Under the pieces are notes generated by a model, which worked only from the letters and a program-made list of their open reading frames with translations, was not told the origin of the DNA and did not search any database. A program made the translations under genes and the position numbers. Of a stretch of DNA of 64,000 bases, positions 7,628 to 14,707 are shown piece by piece. The DNA is from JACVRW01 sp963803085 (GTDB lineage: Bacteria; Actinomycetota; Thermoleophilia; Solirubrobacterales; Thermoleophilaceae), in assembly GCA_963803085.1 (NCBI GenBank), contig CAWDLE010000006.1, forward strand, positions 14,423 through 78,422, written 5' to 3'. Position 1 is the first letter of the stretch; each line of letters begins with the position of its first letter.

Positions 7628-8776
7628 CTAGAGCCCGAGCGTCTTCGCGATGATGTTCTTCTGGATCTCGGAGGTGCCGCCGTAGATGGTGGTCACCACC
7701 GCGGTGCGCAGGTGACGCTCCATCGGGTACTCCGTGGCATATCCGTATCCGCCCATGATCTGGACTCCCTCGAGCGCCACGCGCTTCGCCAGCTCAGTGG
7801 CGGCCAGCTTCGCCATCGACGCCTCCTGAGGAAGCATCCGGCTCGGGTCGTCGTCGGTGAGCGAAGCGACCCAGCGCACCAGCAGCCGCACCTGGGCAAT
7901 CTCCGTCGCCATCTCCGCGAACCTGTGCGAGAGCGCCTGGAAGGAGCCGATCGGCCGGCCGAACTGGCGACGCTCCTTCGCGTAGGCGAGCGCGTCGTCG
8001 AACGCGCGCTGCGCCAGTCCGAGCGAGGTCGCGGCCAGGATGGTGCGCTCGTAGTTGAGGCCCGCCATCAGCTGAGTCCAGCCTCCGCCCTCGCTTCCGA
8101 GCAGCGCCTCCTCGGGCACGCGCACGCCATCGAGGTGGATCTCGTTCGTCTCCTCGCCACCGAGCGTCGGGATAGGCGTGATGGTCATGCCGGGAGCGTC
8201 GCGCGGCACGAGGATCATCGACATGTCCTCGTGGCGCTCGCCCTCGCCGGTGCGGCACACGATCAGGATGTGGCTCGCCTTGTGGGCGTACGAGCACCAC
8301 ATCTTCGCGCCGTTCAGCACCCACTCCCCATCCTCGAGACGCGCGCGCGTCTTCAGGGCCGCCACGTCGGAGCCGGCGTCGGGCTCGGACATCGCGATGG
8401 CGAGCGTCCCGCCCTTGACCACGCGGCCGAACAGGTCGCGCTTCTGGTCCTCGGTGCCGAAGCGGTTCAGCGCCCCGACCACGATCAGCGTGACCCCGTA
8501 GGCCGCCACCGGAATCTGACCGCGCGTGAACTCCTCCAGGAACAGCGTCGCGTCGAGGAACGAGCCGCCGGAGCCGCCGTACTCCTCGGGGATCTGCAGG
8601 CCGTACCAGCCGAGCTCGCCCATGCGGGCGGCCACCTCGTCCGAGTGGCCGTCCTCCTCCGGCCGGTCGAACTTCTCGCGGGAGGCGAAGTCGCGGATCG
8701 CCTCGACGAACGCGCGCTGCTCCTCCGACAGCCCGCGGTCGGCTGTGGCGGTGAGCGTGGCGGCAGTGGTGCTCAA
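7628..8776 (-). CDS. Acyl-CoA dehydrogenase (1)
   Basis: A 382-residue flavoenzyme of fatty-acid or branched-chain acyl-CoA oxidation. It has the usual helical, beta-barrel and helical domains, with AMSEPDAGSDVAA, GYGYATEYPMER and the C-terminal YGGTSEIQ. The MCAD-type catalytic Glu before GTS is Gly here. The base is more likely the Glu of NYERTILA, as in long-chain or isovaleryl types. The TTG start at 8774-8776 overlaps the stop of the upstream dehydrogenase gene (TTGA). A much longer open frame upstream is antisense noise. Confidence 0.88.
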   Translation of the reverse strand: MSTTAATLTATADRGLSEEQRAFVEAIRDFASREKFDRPEEDGHSDEVAARMGELGWYGLQIPEEYGGSGGSFLDATLFLEEFTRGQIPVAAYGVTLIVVGALNRFGTEDQKRDLFGRVVKGGTLAIAMSEPDAGSDVAALKTRARLEDGEWVLNGAKMWCSYAHKASHILIVCRTGEGERHEDMSMILVPRDAPGMTITPIPTLGGEETNEIHLDGVRVPEEALLGSEGGGWTQLMAGLNYERTILAATSLGLAQRAFDDALAYAKERRQFGRPIGSFQALSHRFAEMATEIAQVRLLVRWVASLTDDDPSRMLPQEASMAKLAATELAKRVALEGVQIMGGYGYATEYPMERHLRTAVVTTIYGGTSEIQKNIIAKTLGL

Positions 8777-9993
8777 GCCTCGACCCGCTCCCGCGGCTTG
8801 AAGCGGTTCAGCTCGCGCAGCGCGATCACCATCTTGTGCACCTCGTCCGGCCCGTCGGCGATCCGCAGCCAGCGGCCCTGACGCCATGCAGCCGCGAGCG
8901 GCGTGTCGTCGGACATGCCGAGCGCTCCGTGCACCTGCATCGCACGGTCGAGCACCCGCTGGTGCATCTGCGCGGCGATCACCTTGATCATCGAGATGTC
9001 CTGGCGCGCCGCTCGCTTGCCCTCGGTGTCCATCCGCCAAGCGGCGTGCAGCACCATCCAGCGCGCCGAGTCGATCTCCATGCGCGACTTGGCGATGAAG
9101 TCCTGCACGAACTGCTTCTCCGCGAGCGGTCCGCCGAACGCGTGGCGGTCGTGCGCCCGCCGGCACATCAGCTCGAAGGCGCGCTCCGCCGACCCGATCG
9201 CACGCATGCAGTGGTGGATGCGCCCCGGGCCGAGCCGGTCCTGCGCGATCGCAAAGCCGCCGCCGCGCTCGCCCAGCAGGCTCGAGGCCGGCACGCGGCA
9301 GTCCTCGTAGCGGACCTCCCAGTGGCCGGGACCCTCGTCGTGCCCCATCACCGGCACGGGCCGCACGCCCTCGAAGCCGGGCGTGTCCACCGGCACCAGG
9401 ATCATGCTCGCGCGCTTGTGCGGCGGCGCGTCGGGGTCGGTCACGACCATGGCGATCGCGAGCGCGGCGCCGTTGTAGCCCGAGGTGAACCACTTGTGGC
9501 CGTTGATGACCCACTCTTCGCCGTCGAGCTCGGCTCGGGACATCAGGCCGGTCGGGTCGGAGCCCGCGGTCTCGGGCTCGGTCATCGAGAAGCAGGAGCG
9601 GATCTCGCCGTCGAGCAGCGGCTGGAGCCAGCGCTCCTGCTGCTCGTCGGTGCCGTGCTCGGCGAGGATCTCCATGTTGCCCGTGTCCGGCGCCGAGCAG
9701 TTGAAGACCATCGGCGCGACGCCGCTGCGGCCCATCAGCTCGCAGAGCATCCCGTACTCCCAGTTGGTGAGCCCGGGCCCGAAGCGGTCGTCCGGCAGGA
9801 AGAGGTTCCAGAGGCCCTCGGCCTTGGCGCGCTCGCGCAGATCGACCAGGATCTCGGGGTACGGAACGCCCGGCCGAACCTCCTTGTCGAGGGCCTCGAC
9901 CGCCTCCCGCTCCACGGGATCGACGTGCTCCTCCATGAACTCGCGGATGCGATCCAGGAGCTCGGCGACTCGGTCCGACGGTGCGAAATCCAT
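8773..9993 (-). CDS. Acyl-CoA dehydrogenase (2), ACAD10/11-like
   Basis: A 406-residue acyl-CoA dehydrogenase related to the ACAD10/11 group. It carries SMTEPETAGSDP, NGHKWFTSGYNGA and QVHGALGMSDDTPL, and ends with IADGPDEVHKMVIA, where the Asp replaces the usual catalytic Glu region. TAGGCT (10002-10007) lies eight bases before the ATG and suggests a leaderless promoter. It is the first gene of an operon with the second dehydrogenase and the diguanylate cyclase. The acyl substrate cannot be read from the sequence. Confidence 0.88.
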   Translation of the reverse strand: MDFAPSDRVAELLDRIREFMEEHVDPVEREAVEALDKEVRPGVPYPEILVDLRERAKAEGLWNLFLPDDRFGPGLTNWEYGMLCELMGRSGVAPMVFNCSAPDTGNMEILAEHGTDEQQERWLQPLLDGEIRSCFSMTEPETAGSDPTGLMSRAELDGEEWVINGHKWFTSGYNGAALAIAMVVTDPDAPPHKRASMILVPVDTPGFEGVRPVPVMGHDEGPGHWEVRYEDCRVPASSLLGERGGGFAIAQDRLGPGRIHHCMRAIGSAERAFELMCRRAHDRHAFGGPLAEKQFVQDFIAKSRMEIDSARWMVLHAAWRMDTEGKRAARQDISMIKVIAAQMHQRVLDRAMQVHGALGMSDDTPLAAAWRQGRWLRIADGPDEVHKMVIALRELNRFKPRERVEA

Positions 9994-10046
9994 GGCCGGG
10001 GAGCCTACAGAGCGATGCTGCCCTGGCCCCTGCCCATGCGGAGGCG

Positions 10047-10613
10047 TCAGGCGCCCTGGAAGGCGAGGTAGGCGAGCAGCGCAGTCGCGGCTCCGCCAAG
10101 GGCGACCGCGACCGCCAGCACCAGCGGCCGGGGAGCGCGGCGCTCGCCGGTGGTGGGCGCCATGTCGGCCTCGAGCAGCACCTCGCGCGCCGTCTCTGCG
10201 CCGGCGGAGGGCACGAGCACGTCGCGCGGCCCGGCCGCCAGGAAGTCGGGCACGTCGAACCCGGCCGACCGTCGCAGGATGCTCGGCACCCCCCACTCGA
10301 GGAGGAGCCCCTGGATCAGCTCGGCCTCGGCCTGGTTGCGCCCGCCGGCCACTCGCACGAGCTCACCCTCGGTGAACGCCGGGTCGATCTTGCGCGCGCG
10401 TCCGTGAGCGTCACTCAGCGGCGCCTCGAGCGGCTCGGCGCCGGAGCGCACGAGCGGCATCCCGCAGCTCGGGCAGAAGCTCGCGCCGGTGTCGTCCACG
10501 CGGCCGCACTCCGGGCAGGCGAGCGGCTCGTCAGCGGTCGAGGACGTCGAGATCCTCCTCCTCCACGCGGCCGTCTGCGATCCGCCAGACGCGGACCTCG
10601 GGCGCATCGGCAT
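10047..10613 (-). CDS. Zinc-ribbon / DUF2007-like membrane protein
   Basis: A 188-residue frame. After ~30 arginine/serine-rich residues comes a zinc ribbon (CPECGRVDDTGASFCPSCG). Next is a DUF2007-like signal-transducing segment (VAGGRNQAEAELIQGLLLEWG...DVLVP), and last a C-terminal transmembrane helix (PLVLAVAVALGGAATALLAYL). The true start is unclear. No ATG, GTG or TTG lies between 10613 and the zinc ribbon, so either the ATG inside the JAMM gene is used or a small indel hides the start. It is downstream of the JAMM peptidase gene. Function unknown. Confidence 0.65.
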   Translation of the reverse strand: MPMRPRSASGGSQTAAWRRRISTSSTADEPLACPECGRVDDTGASFCPSCGMPLVRSGAEPLEAPLSDAHGRARKIDPAFTEGELVRVAGGRNQAEAELIQGLLLEWGVPSILRRSAGFDVPDFLAAGPRDVLVPSAGAETAREVLLEADMAPTTGERRAPRPLVLAVAVALGGAATALLAYLAFQGA

Positions 10614-10926
10614 CCGCGAGCGAGATGATCAGGTAGCGCCAGTGCGGGTAGGTCGCCAGGTTGATGTCGGTCTGCGACGGCTCGGCCGGGCTGCGCGGAT
10701 GCGAGTGATAGATCCCGACCTCGAAACCCTCGTCGTCGAGCTCGTTCGCCGCGAACAGGCTCTTGTGATCCAGCTCGTAGCCGTAGGGCGACTTGCGCGG
10801 GTTCTCGGCGCGGAAGACGTCCTCCACGACACCCTCCTTGGCGCTCAGGTAACCGCAGCACTCGTTCGGAGCATCGTCGCGCGCGTGCGCGATCAGCTCG
10901 TCCCAATGTGCACGCGAGATCCTCAC
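10531..10926 (-). CDS. JAMM/MPN metallopeptidase (Mec-like)
   Basis: A 131-residue M67-family zinc peptidase. The full JAMM motif is present: Glu22 in NECCGYL, then His74-Ser-His76-Pro with Asp87 in PSQTD. In Mycobacterium the homologous Mec cleaves cysteine from the sulfur-carrier protein CysO. cysM, cysO and an E1-rhodanese lie 1.2-5 kb away on the same strand, which supports the same job here. The GTG start at 10924-10926 is preceded by TAGCCT (10934-10939) seven bases away. The frame stays open upstream but overlaps the divergent ferritin-like gene. Confidence 0.87.
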   Translation of the reverse strand: MRISRAHWDELIAHARDDAPNECCGYLSAKEGVVEDVFRAENPRKSPYGYELDHKSLFAANELDDEGFEVGIYHSHPRSPAEPSQTDINLATYPHWRYLIISLADADAPEVRVWRIADGRVEEEDLDVLDR

Positions 10927-10933
10927 GAGGTGA

Positions 10934-10943
10934 AGGCTAGTCT
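10934..10943. promoter_or_regulatory. Overlapping divergent -10 boxes
   Basis: TAGCCT on the minus strand (10939-10934) lies seven bases before the JAMM GTG. TAGTCT on the plus strand (10938-10943) lies seven bases before the ferritin-like ATG at 10951. Both fit leaderless transcription. The two -10 elements share two bases, so the divergent promoters probably compete. Confidence 0.6.
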
Positions 10944-10950
10944 GCGCCCG

Positions 10951-11502
10951 ATGGTGCCCTCCCTCACGCGTCGCGAGGCGTTCGGCGGCGCAGCCGCGGC
11001 CCTCGTCCTCGCCTCCTGCGGCGGCGGTGACGATCCCCCGCCCGGCGGTGGGACCAAGCCCGGATCCGGTGCGGCGCTGCTCGGATCGCTGCTCGCGCTG
11101 GAGCACGCGGTTGTGGCGGCATACGCGGCGTGCGAGGAGGTGCTGCACGGCGACGCGCTGCGGAACGCCCGCGTGATTGCCGAGCAGGAGCGCCGGCACG
11201 TGGCTCGTCTGCAGGGGCTGATCAGAGACCTCGGTGGTGACCCACCGTCCGGCCGCAGTGCCGAGGAGTACGCCCGTACCTTCCCGCAGCTGCGCGACGG
11301 CCGCGACGCGCTCCGCTTCGCCGAGGACTTGGAGCAGCGCCAGGTGCGCGCGTACCTCGAGGCGCTCGCGGAGCTGCCGGACCTCCGGCTACGCAGCGCC
11401 GCGGCCGAGATCGCCGCGGACGAGGGCGAGCACCTCGGCGCCGTGCGAGTGCTCCAGGGCCTGCCGGCGGCCGAGGGCCCCTTCGTGACGGGAGCGCTCT
11501 GA
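10951..11502 (+). CDS. Ferritin-like lipoprotein with Tat signal
   Basis: A 183-residue protein. Its N-terminus has a twin-arginine motif (LTRREAFGG), a hydrophobic stretch and a lipobox (LASC), so it is probably exported folded by Tat and lipid-anchored. The mature part is a four-helix ferritin-like bundle with Glu/His pairs (LALEHAVVAAYAACEE, EQERRHVARL, DLEQRQVRAYLEAL, DEGEHLGAVRVL), resembling DUF4439-type proteins. A di-metal site is possible but not proven. It is one base from a second ferritin-like gene and 0.4 kb from tatA. Confidence 0.75.
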   Translation: MVPSLTRREAFGGAAAALVLASCGGGDDPPPGGGTKPGSGAALLGSLLALEHAVVAAYAACEEVLHGDALRNARVIAEQERRHVARLQGLIRDLGGDPPSGRSAEEYARTFPQLRDGRDALRFAEDLEQRQVRAYLEALAELPDLRLRSAAAEIAADEGEHLGAVRVLQGLPAAEGPFVTGAL

Positions 11503-11924
11503 TGGCCGCTCGCGCCGATGCCGAACTGCTGGAGGAACTGCTCGCGCTTGAGCAGCGGCTGATCTCCGCGTACGGGGGCGCGTTGGGGCGCGACGTGATC
11601 GACCCGGAGCTGGGCGAGACGCTCCTCGAGCACGAGAACGCGCACGTGGAGGCACTGCGGCGTGCGCTGCGCGAGACGGGAGCGGCTGGGTCGCCGCGGG
11701 CGACCGTGCGGCCTCCCGAGCTCAACTCGGCCCTGCGCGATCGCGCCGCCTTCGCTCGCTACGCCCTGGCGCGCGAGGCCGATGCGGTGGCCGGCTACAG
11801 GGTCGCGGTCGCGAAGATCTCGAACGCGAGCCTGCGCCAGGCACTCGGCTCGATCATGGCCTGCGAGGCCGCGCACGAGGTTGCTCTGCGCGAGTCATTA
11901 GGCGACCGCACGTTCGTGGACTAA
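11502..11924 (+). CDS. Second ferritin-like (DUF4439-type) protein
   Basis: A 140-residue four-helix protein related to its upstream neighbour but without a signal peptide. Helices contain LEELLALEQRLISAYGGAL, EHENAHVEALRRAL, READAVAGYRVAV and ACEAAHEVALRESL. It starts by TGATG overlap with the preceding gene, so the two are translated together. It may form a complex with the exported partner or be carried along with it. Role unknown; iron or redox storage is a guess. Confidence 0.7.
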   Translation: MAARADAELLEELLALEQRLISAYGGALGRDVIDPELGETLLEHENAHVEALRRALRETGAAGSPRATVRPPELNSALRDRAAFARYALAREADAVAGYRVAVAKISNASLRQALGSIMACEAAHEVALRESLGDRTFVD

Positions 11925-11935
11925 CCTGAACGGGG

Positions 11936-12136
11936 ATGGGCTTCATTTCCGCACCTGGTCCGCTCGAGCTGATGGTGATTCTCGTGGTCGCCCTGATCGT
12001 GCTCGGCCCGCAGAAGTTGCCGGAGGCGGCCCGCTCGGTCGGCAGGGGAATGCGTGAGCTGAAGGAGTCGCTCACCGCGGACGACGACGAGCGGGACGCG
12101 TACGACTACGACGAGCCTGGCGAGGCGAAGAGCTAG
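11936..12136 (+). CDS. tatA: Twin-arginine translocase subunit TatA
   Basis: A 66-residue TatA/Hcf106 protein. One N-terminal transmembrane helix (LELMVILVVALIVL) is followed by the hallmark LGPQKLPEAARSVGRGMRELKESL amphipathic helix (shown in two parts: LGPQKLPEAARS and VGRGMRELKESL) and an acidic tail. It forms the pore or helper component of Tat export. TAACCT (11922-11927) is eight bases before the ATG. Its position right after a gene for a Tat-signal ferritin-like lipoprotein is suggestive. No tatB or tatC is in the window. Confidence 0.88.
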   Translation: MGFISAPGPLELMVILVVALIVLGPQKLPEAARSVGRGMRELKESLTADDDERDAYDYDEPGEAKS

Positions 12137-13114
12137 CTACCAGAACGAGCCGCGCTCGAGCACGCCGTCGTCCTCGAGCTGCTCGACCGTCTTCGTGTAG
12201 ACGCCCGAGCTGAGGTACTTCCAGCCGTCGTCGGGCGACACGAATACCACGTTGCCCTCGTCGAGCTCGTTCGCCACGCGCACGCAGATCGAGGCGATCG
12301 CGCCGGTGGAGACGCCCGCGAAGATGCCCTCCTCGCCCAGCAGCTTCTTGGTCCAGACCACGGCGTCGCGGTTCGAGACGAAGATCTTCCTGTCCAGCAG
12401 CGAGAGGTCGATGATCGGCGGGATGTAGCCATCCTCGAGCGAGCGCAGGCCCTGGACGAGCTCACCCTGGAGCGGCTCGGCCGCCACGATCTGCGTGTCG
12501 GGGTCCTCCTCCCTGAAGCGCCGCGCGTTGCCCATCAACGTGCCGCCGGTGCCAAGGCCGGCCACGAACGCGGCCACGCCATCGAGCTCCTCGAGGATCT
12601 CGACCGCGGTGCCGTTGTAGTGAGCGTCCGGGTTCGCCTGGTTCCCGTACTGGTAGGGCATGTAGTAGCTCGAGTCGGCCGCCGCCATCTCGAGTGCCAT
12701 CGCCACCGCGCCGTTCGAGCCCTGCTCGCCGGGCGAGTAGACGATCTCGGCGCCGTACATCTGAAGCAGCTGGGTGCGCTCGGCGGTCACGTTGTCCGGC
12801 ATCACCACCTTGAGCGGGTAGCCCTTGCGCCGGCAGATCATCGCGAGCGAGATTCCGGTATTGCCGGAGGTCGGCTCGAGGATCGTCTGGCCGGGCGCGA
12901 TCTGCCCGGTCTCCTCGGCGCGCTCGATCATCGAGCGCGCCACGCGATCCTTCACCGACCCGGTCGGGTTGTAGCCCTCCAGCTTGGCGTAGATGCGCAC
13001 GCCGGGCTTCGGGCTGAGCCGCCGTAGCTCGACGAGCGGCGTGTTGCCGATCGCCTGGACGATGTCGCCGTACTTCCCGCCGCACGGCCTGTTGTCGAGG
13101 CGCGGATCCAGCAC
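12137..13114 (-). CDS. cysM: Cysteine synthase (CysM-type)
   Basis: A 325-residue PLP-dependent synthase. Lys55 in NPTGSVKDRVA binds PLP, TSGNTGISLA is the substrate/phosphate loop, and GTGGTLMG binds the PLP phosphate. Close linkage with cysO, an E1-rhodanese and a JAMM peptidase suggests the CysO-thiocarboxylate-dependent route of mycobacteria, with O-phosphoserine as likely acceptor, rather than free sulfide. The GTG start lies seven bases after TACACT (13122-13127), so the mRNA is probably leaderless. A 16-base element at the promoter is shared with the E1-rhodanese gene. Confidence 0.88.
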   Translation of the reverse strand: MLDPRLDNRPCGGKYGDIVQAIGNTPLVELRRLSPKPGVRIYAKLEGYNPTGSVKDRVARSMIERAEETGQIAPGQTILEPTSGNTGISLAMICRRKGYPLKVVMPDNVTAERTQLLQMYGAEIVYSPGEQGSNGAVAMALEMAAADSSYYMPYQYGNQANPDAHYNGTAVEILEELDGVAAFVAGLGTGGTLMGNARRFREEDPDTQIVAAEPLQGELVQGLRSLEDGYIPPIIDLSLLDRKIFVSNRDAVVWTKKLLGEEGIFAGVSTGAIASICVRVANELDEGNVVFVSPDDGWKYLSSGVYTKTVEQLEDDGVLERGSFW

Positions 13115-13128
13115 TTCAGAAAGTGTAG
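13112..13128 (-). promoter_or_regulatory. cysM promoter with shared 16-base element
   Basis: On the minus strand this reads CTACACTTTCTGAAGTG, ending in the GTG start codon of cysM. It contains a -10 box TACACT and a near-palindrome CACTT-n4-AAGTG. Sixteen of the bases recur identically upstream of the E1-rhodanese gene (15925-15940). It may be just a shared core promoter or a binding site for a common regulator of cysteine synthesis. Confidence 0.6.
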
Positions 13129-13153
13129 TACCCGGTCACACGGGGCTGGACGG

Positions 13154-13540
13154 TTAGGCGCGCGGCTCCAGGTAGAAGAGCTCGGCCGACACGTCGCGCT
13201 TCGTGTCGATGCCGGAGACGAACGCCCGGACCTTGCGGCCGGTGATCTGCTCGACCGTCCCGACGAACTGCTCCTCGTTCAGGTGCTGGAAGTGCATGCG
13301 CAGGTCGCGCAGCCGCTCGTACTCACCCGCGTCGACCATGAGGCGCTCGATGCGAGTGAGGCTGTGCTCGAGCGTGGAGACGATCAGGTCGGGGCCGGCG
13401 AAGTTCGTCTTGGTCTTCGTCGGGCCGCGCCCGAACAGCTCCTTGTAGAGCCGCACCATCGCGTTCGACAGCTCGACCATCATCAGCCCTGTCCGCTCAT
13501 CGTCCGTGCCGACCGGCCGCTGCGAAGCGTGTGTGTCCAT
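13154..13540 (-). CDS. DUF2294 / MpsC-like protein
   Basis: A 128-residue protein matching the DUF2294 (MpsC-like) pattern: VRLYKELFGRGPTKTKT, DLIVSTLEHSLTRIER, VEQITGRKVRAFVSGID. Such proteins are linked to bicarbonate/cation membrane systems in a few bacteria, but their activity is not settled. There are no membrane segments, so it is probably cytoplasmic or peripheral. It is upstream of cysM on the same strand, but cysM has its own promoter. Confidence 0.75.
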   Translation of the reverse strand: MDTHASQRPVGTDDERTGLMMVELSNAMVRLYKELFGRGPTKTKTNFAGPDLIVSTLEHSLTRIERLMVDAGEYERLRDLRMHFQHLNEEQFVGTVEQITGRKVRAFVSGIDTKRDVSAELFYLEPRA

Positions 13541-13562
13541 AGCGCGTTTGGGGGACTCGGGA

Positions 13563-13925
13563 CTACCCGATTAGGTACGTGTCCTCGTGCGAATACGGCG
13601 GCGAGCAGCAGCACAGAAGCCGGAGCGGCTCGTCACCCGTGTTCCAGAGCTTGTGCGCCGTTCCGGGCGAGATCACCACGGTGTCGCCCACCGTCACCTC
13701 GCTCTCCTCGCCGCCGAGCCGCAGCCGTCCACTGCCGTGCGTGAACAGGTAGATCTCCTCTGACGCGCGGTGGTAGTGCTCCTCCGTCTCGCCACCCGGC
13801 GGCACGGTCGCCTCGGCGAGGCTCTGGTTCTGCGAGTTGCCGGTCGGGACGCCGGCCAGCTCCCGGATCTCGGAGCCGTCCTTGGTCGTGAACGCCTCCA
13901 CCCTGCCGAGGTTCTCGATGCGCAT
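13563..13925 (-). CDS. Small cupin protein
   Basis: A 120-residue single cupin fold. The metal-binding pattern of motif 1 is EEHYHRASEEIYLFTHGSG and motif 2 is VISPGTAHKLWNTG, so a metal could be held by three histidines and a glutamate. It follows the GNAT gene after two bases in the cysO operon direction. Substrate unknown; the family includes isomerases, dioxygenases and sensors. Confidence 0.78.
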   Translation of the reverse strand: MRIENLGRVEAFTTKDGSEIRELAGVPTGNSQNQSLAEATVPPGGETEEHYHRASEEIYLFTHGSGRLRLGGEESEVTVGDTVVISPGTAHKLWNTGDEPLRLLCCCSPPYSHEDTYLIG

Positions 13926-13927
13926 GG

Positions 13928-14371
13928 TCAGAGGCTACGGCGGTAGCGGACCTCGGGCAGGTGCGCCCACACGTCCTCGGTCTTCTCAGCTCCGTCGCGC
14001 GTGAAGCCGACGCGCTCGTAGAAGGCGTTCGCGCGCTCGTTGGCGGCGAAGGACCAGACCGTAGCCTCCGTGCAGCCGCGCTCGCGCAGCGAGCGGAGCG
14101 CCGCTGCCATCAGCTCGCGTCCGGTGCCCTGGCCCCAGCGGCCGGCGGCCACGAAGAAGCTGCGGATCTCACCAACGGACGCCTCTGCGTCGTGGTCGCG
14201 GCTCTCGCCGGAGGTGCTCAAGCCGAGCAGCTCGCCGTCGTCCTCAGCGAGCAGCATCGACACCGCGGGGTCCTCGATCAGGGCGAACCAACGGTCGGCG
14301 TCCGGCTGGGGGAACTCATGCCCGGGCGGCAGCAGCTCCGTGAAGGCAGCACGCGCCGACTCGTCCCACAT
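13928..14371 (-). CDS. GNAT-family N-acetyltransferase
   Basis: A 147-residue acetyltransferase fold. The acetyl-CoA loop is seen as GRWGQGTGRELMAAALR, followed by ERANAFYERVGF. The ATG used here (14369-14371) would lack the first beta strand of the fold. The same frame continues upstream with a GNAT-like beginning (LIIRPAERRDQPVCER) to a CTG at 14417-14419. That CTG overlaps the cysO stop as CTGA, so the real protein probably has 163 residues and a CTG start. Substrate unknown. Confidence 0.78.
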   Translation of the reverse strand: MWDESARAAFTELLPPGHEFPQPDADRWFALIEDPAVSMLLAEDDGELLGLSTSGESRDHDAEASVGEIRSFFVAAGRWGQGTGRELMAAALRSLRERGCTEATVWSFAANERANAFYERVGFTRDGAEKTEDVWAHLPEVRYRRSL

Positions 14372-14415
14372 GCGCTCGCAGACCGGCTGGTCGCGCCGCT
14401 CTGCCGGGCGGATGA

Positions 14416-14694
14416 TCAGCGGCTGCCGCCGGCCATGGCCGGCAGGATCACGATCGTGTCGCTGTCCGAGACGCCGGTCTCGAGGCCCTGGAGCACCCGC
14501 ACGTCCTCGTCGTTGAGGTAGACGTTCACGTAGCGGTTCAGCTCGCCGTCCTCGGAGAACAGCTGGGACTCGGTGGCCGGGTGCTGCGAGGCGAGCGAGC
14601 GCAGCACCTCGCCGACGTTCGCACCGGGGGCCTCCACTTCCTTCTCGCCGCCGACACTGCCCCGGAGGACCGGGGGAATCTTGATCGTGCTCAT
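14416..14694 (-). CDS. cysO: CysO-like sulfur-carrier protein (ubiquitin fold)
   Basis: A 92-residue MoaD/ThiS-family protein closely resembling mycobacterial CysO: TIKIPPVLRGSVGGEKEV, RYVNVYLNDEDVRVLQGL, and the ending ILPAMAGGSR. Carriers are adenylated and thiocarboxylated on a C-terminal Gly-Gly. Here Ser-Arg follows the GG, so two residues must be removed first. It starts 13 bases after the E1-rhodanese stop, consistent with an operon. The partners cysM and the JAMM peptidase are encoded downstream on the same strand. Confidence 0.87.
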   Translation of the reverse strand: MSTIKIPPVLRGSVGGEKEVEAPGANVGEVLRSLASQHPATESQLFSEDGELNRYVNVYLNDEDVRVLQGLETGVSDSDTIVILPAMAGGSR

Positions 14695-14707
14695 CGCGCG
14701 CAGCAGC

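Noticed and set aside
7628..10099. 823-residue frame containing the first acyl-CoA dehydrogenase
   Set aside because: Only the last 382 residues are protein-like; the rest is an out-of-frame reading of the second dehydrogenase.
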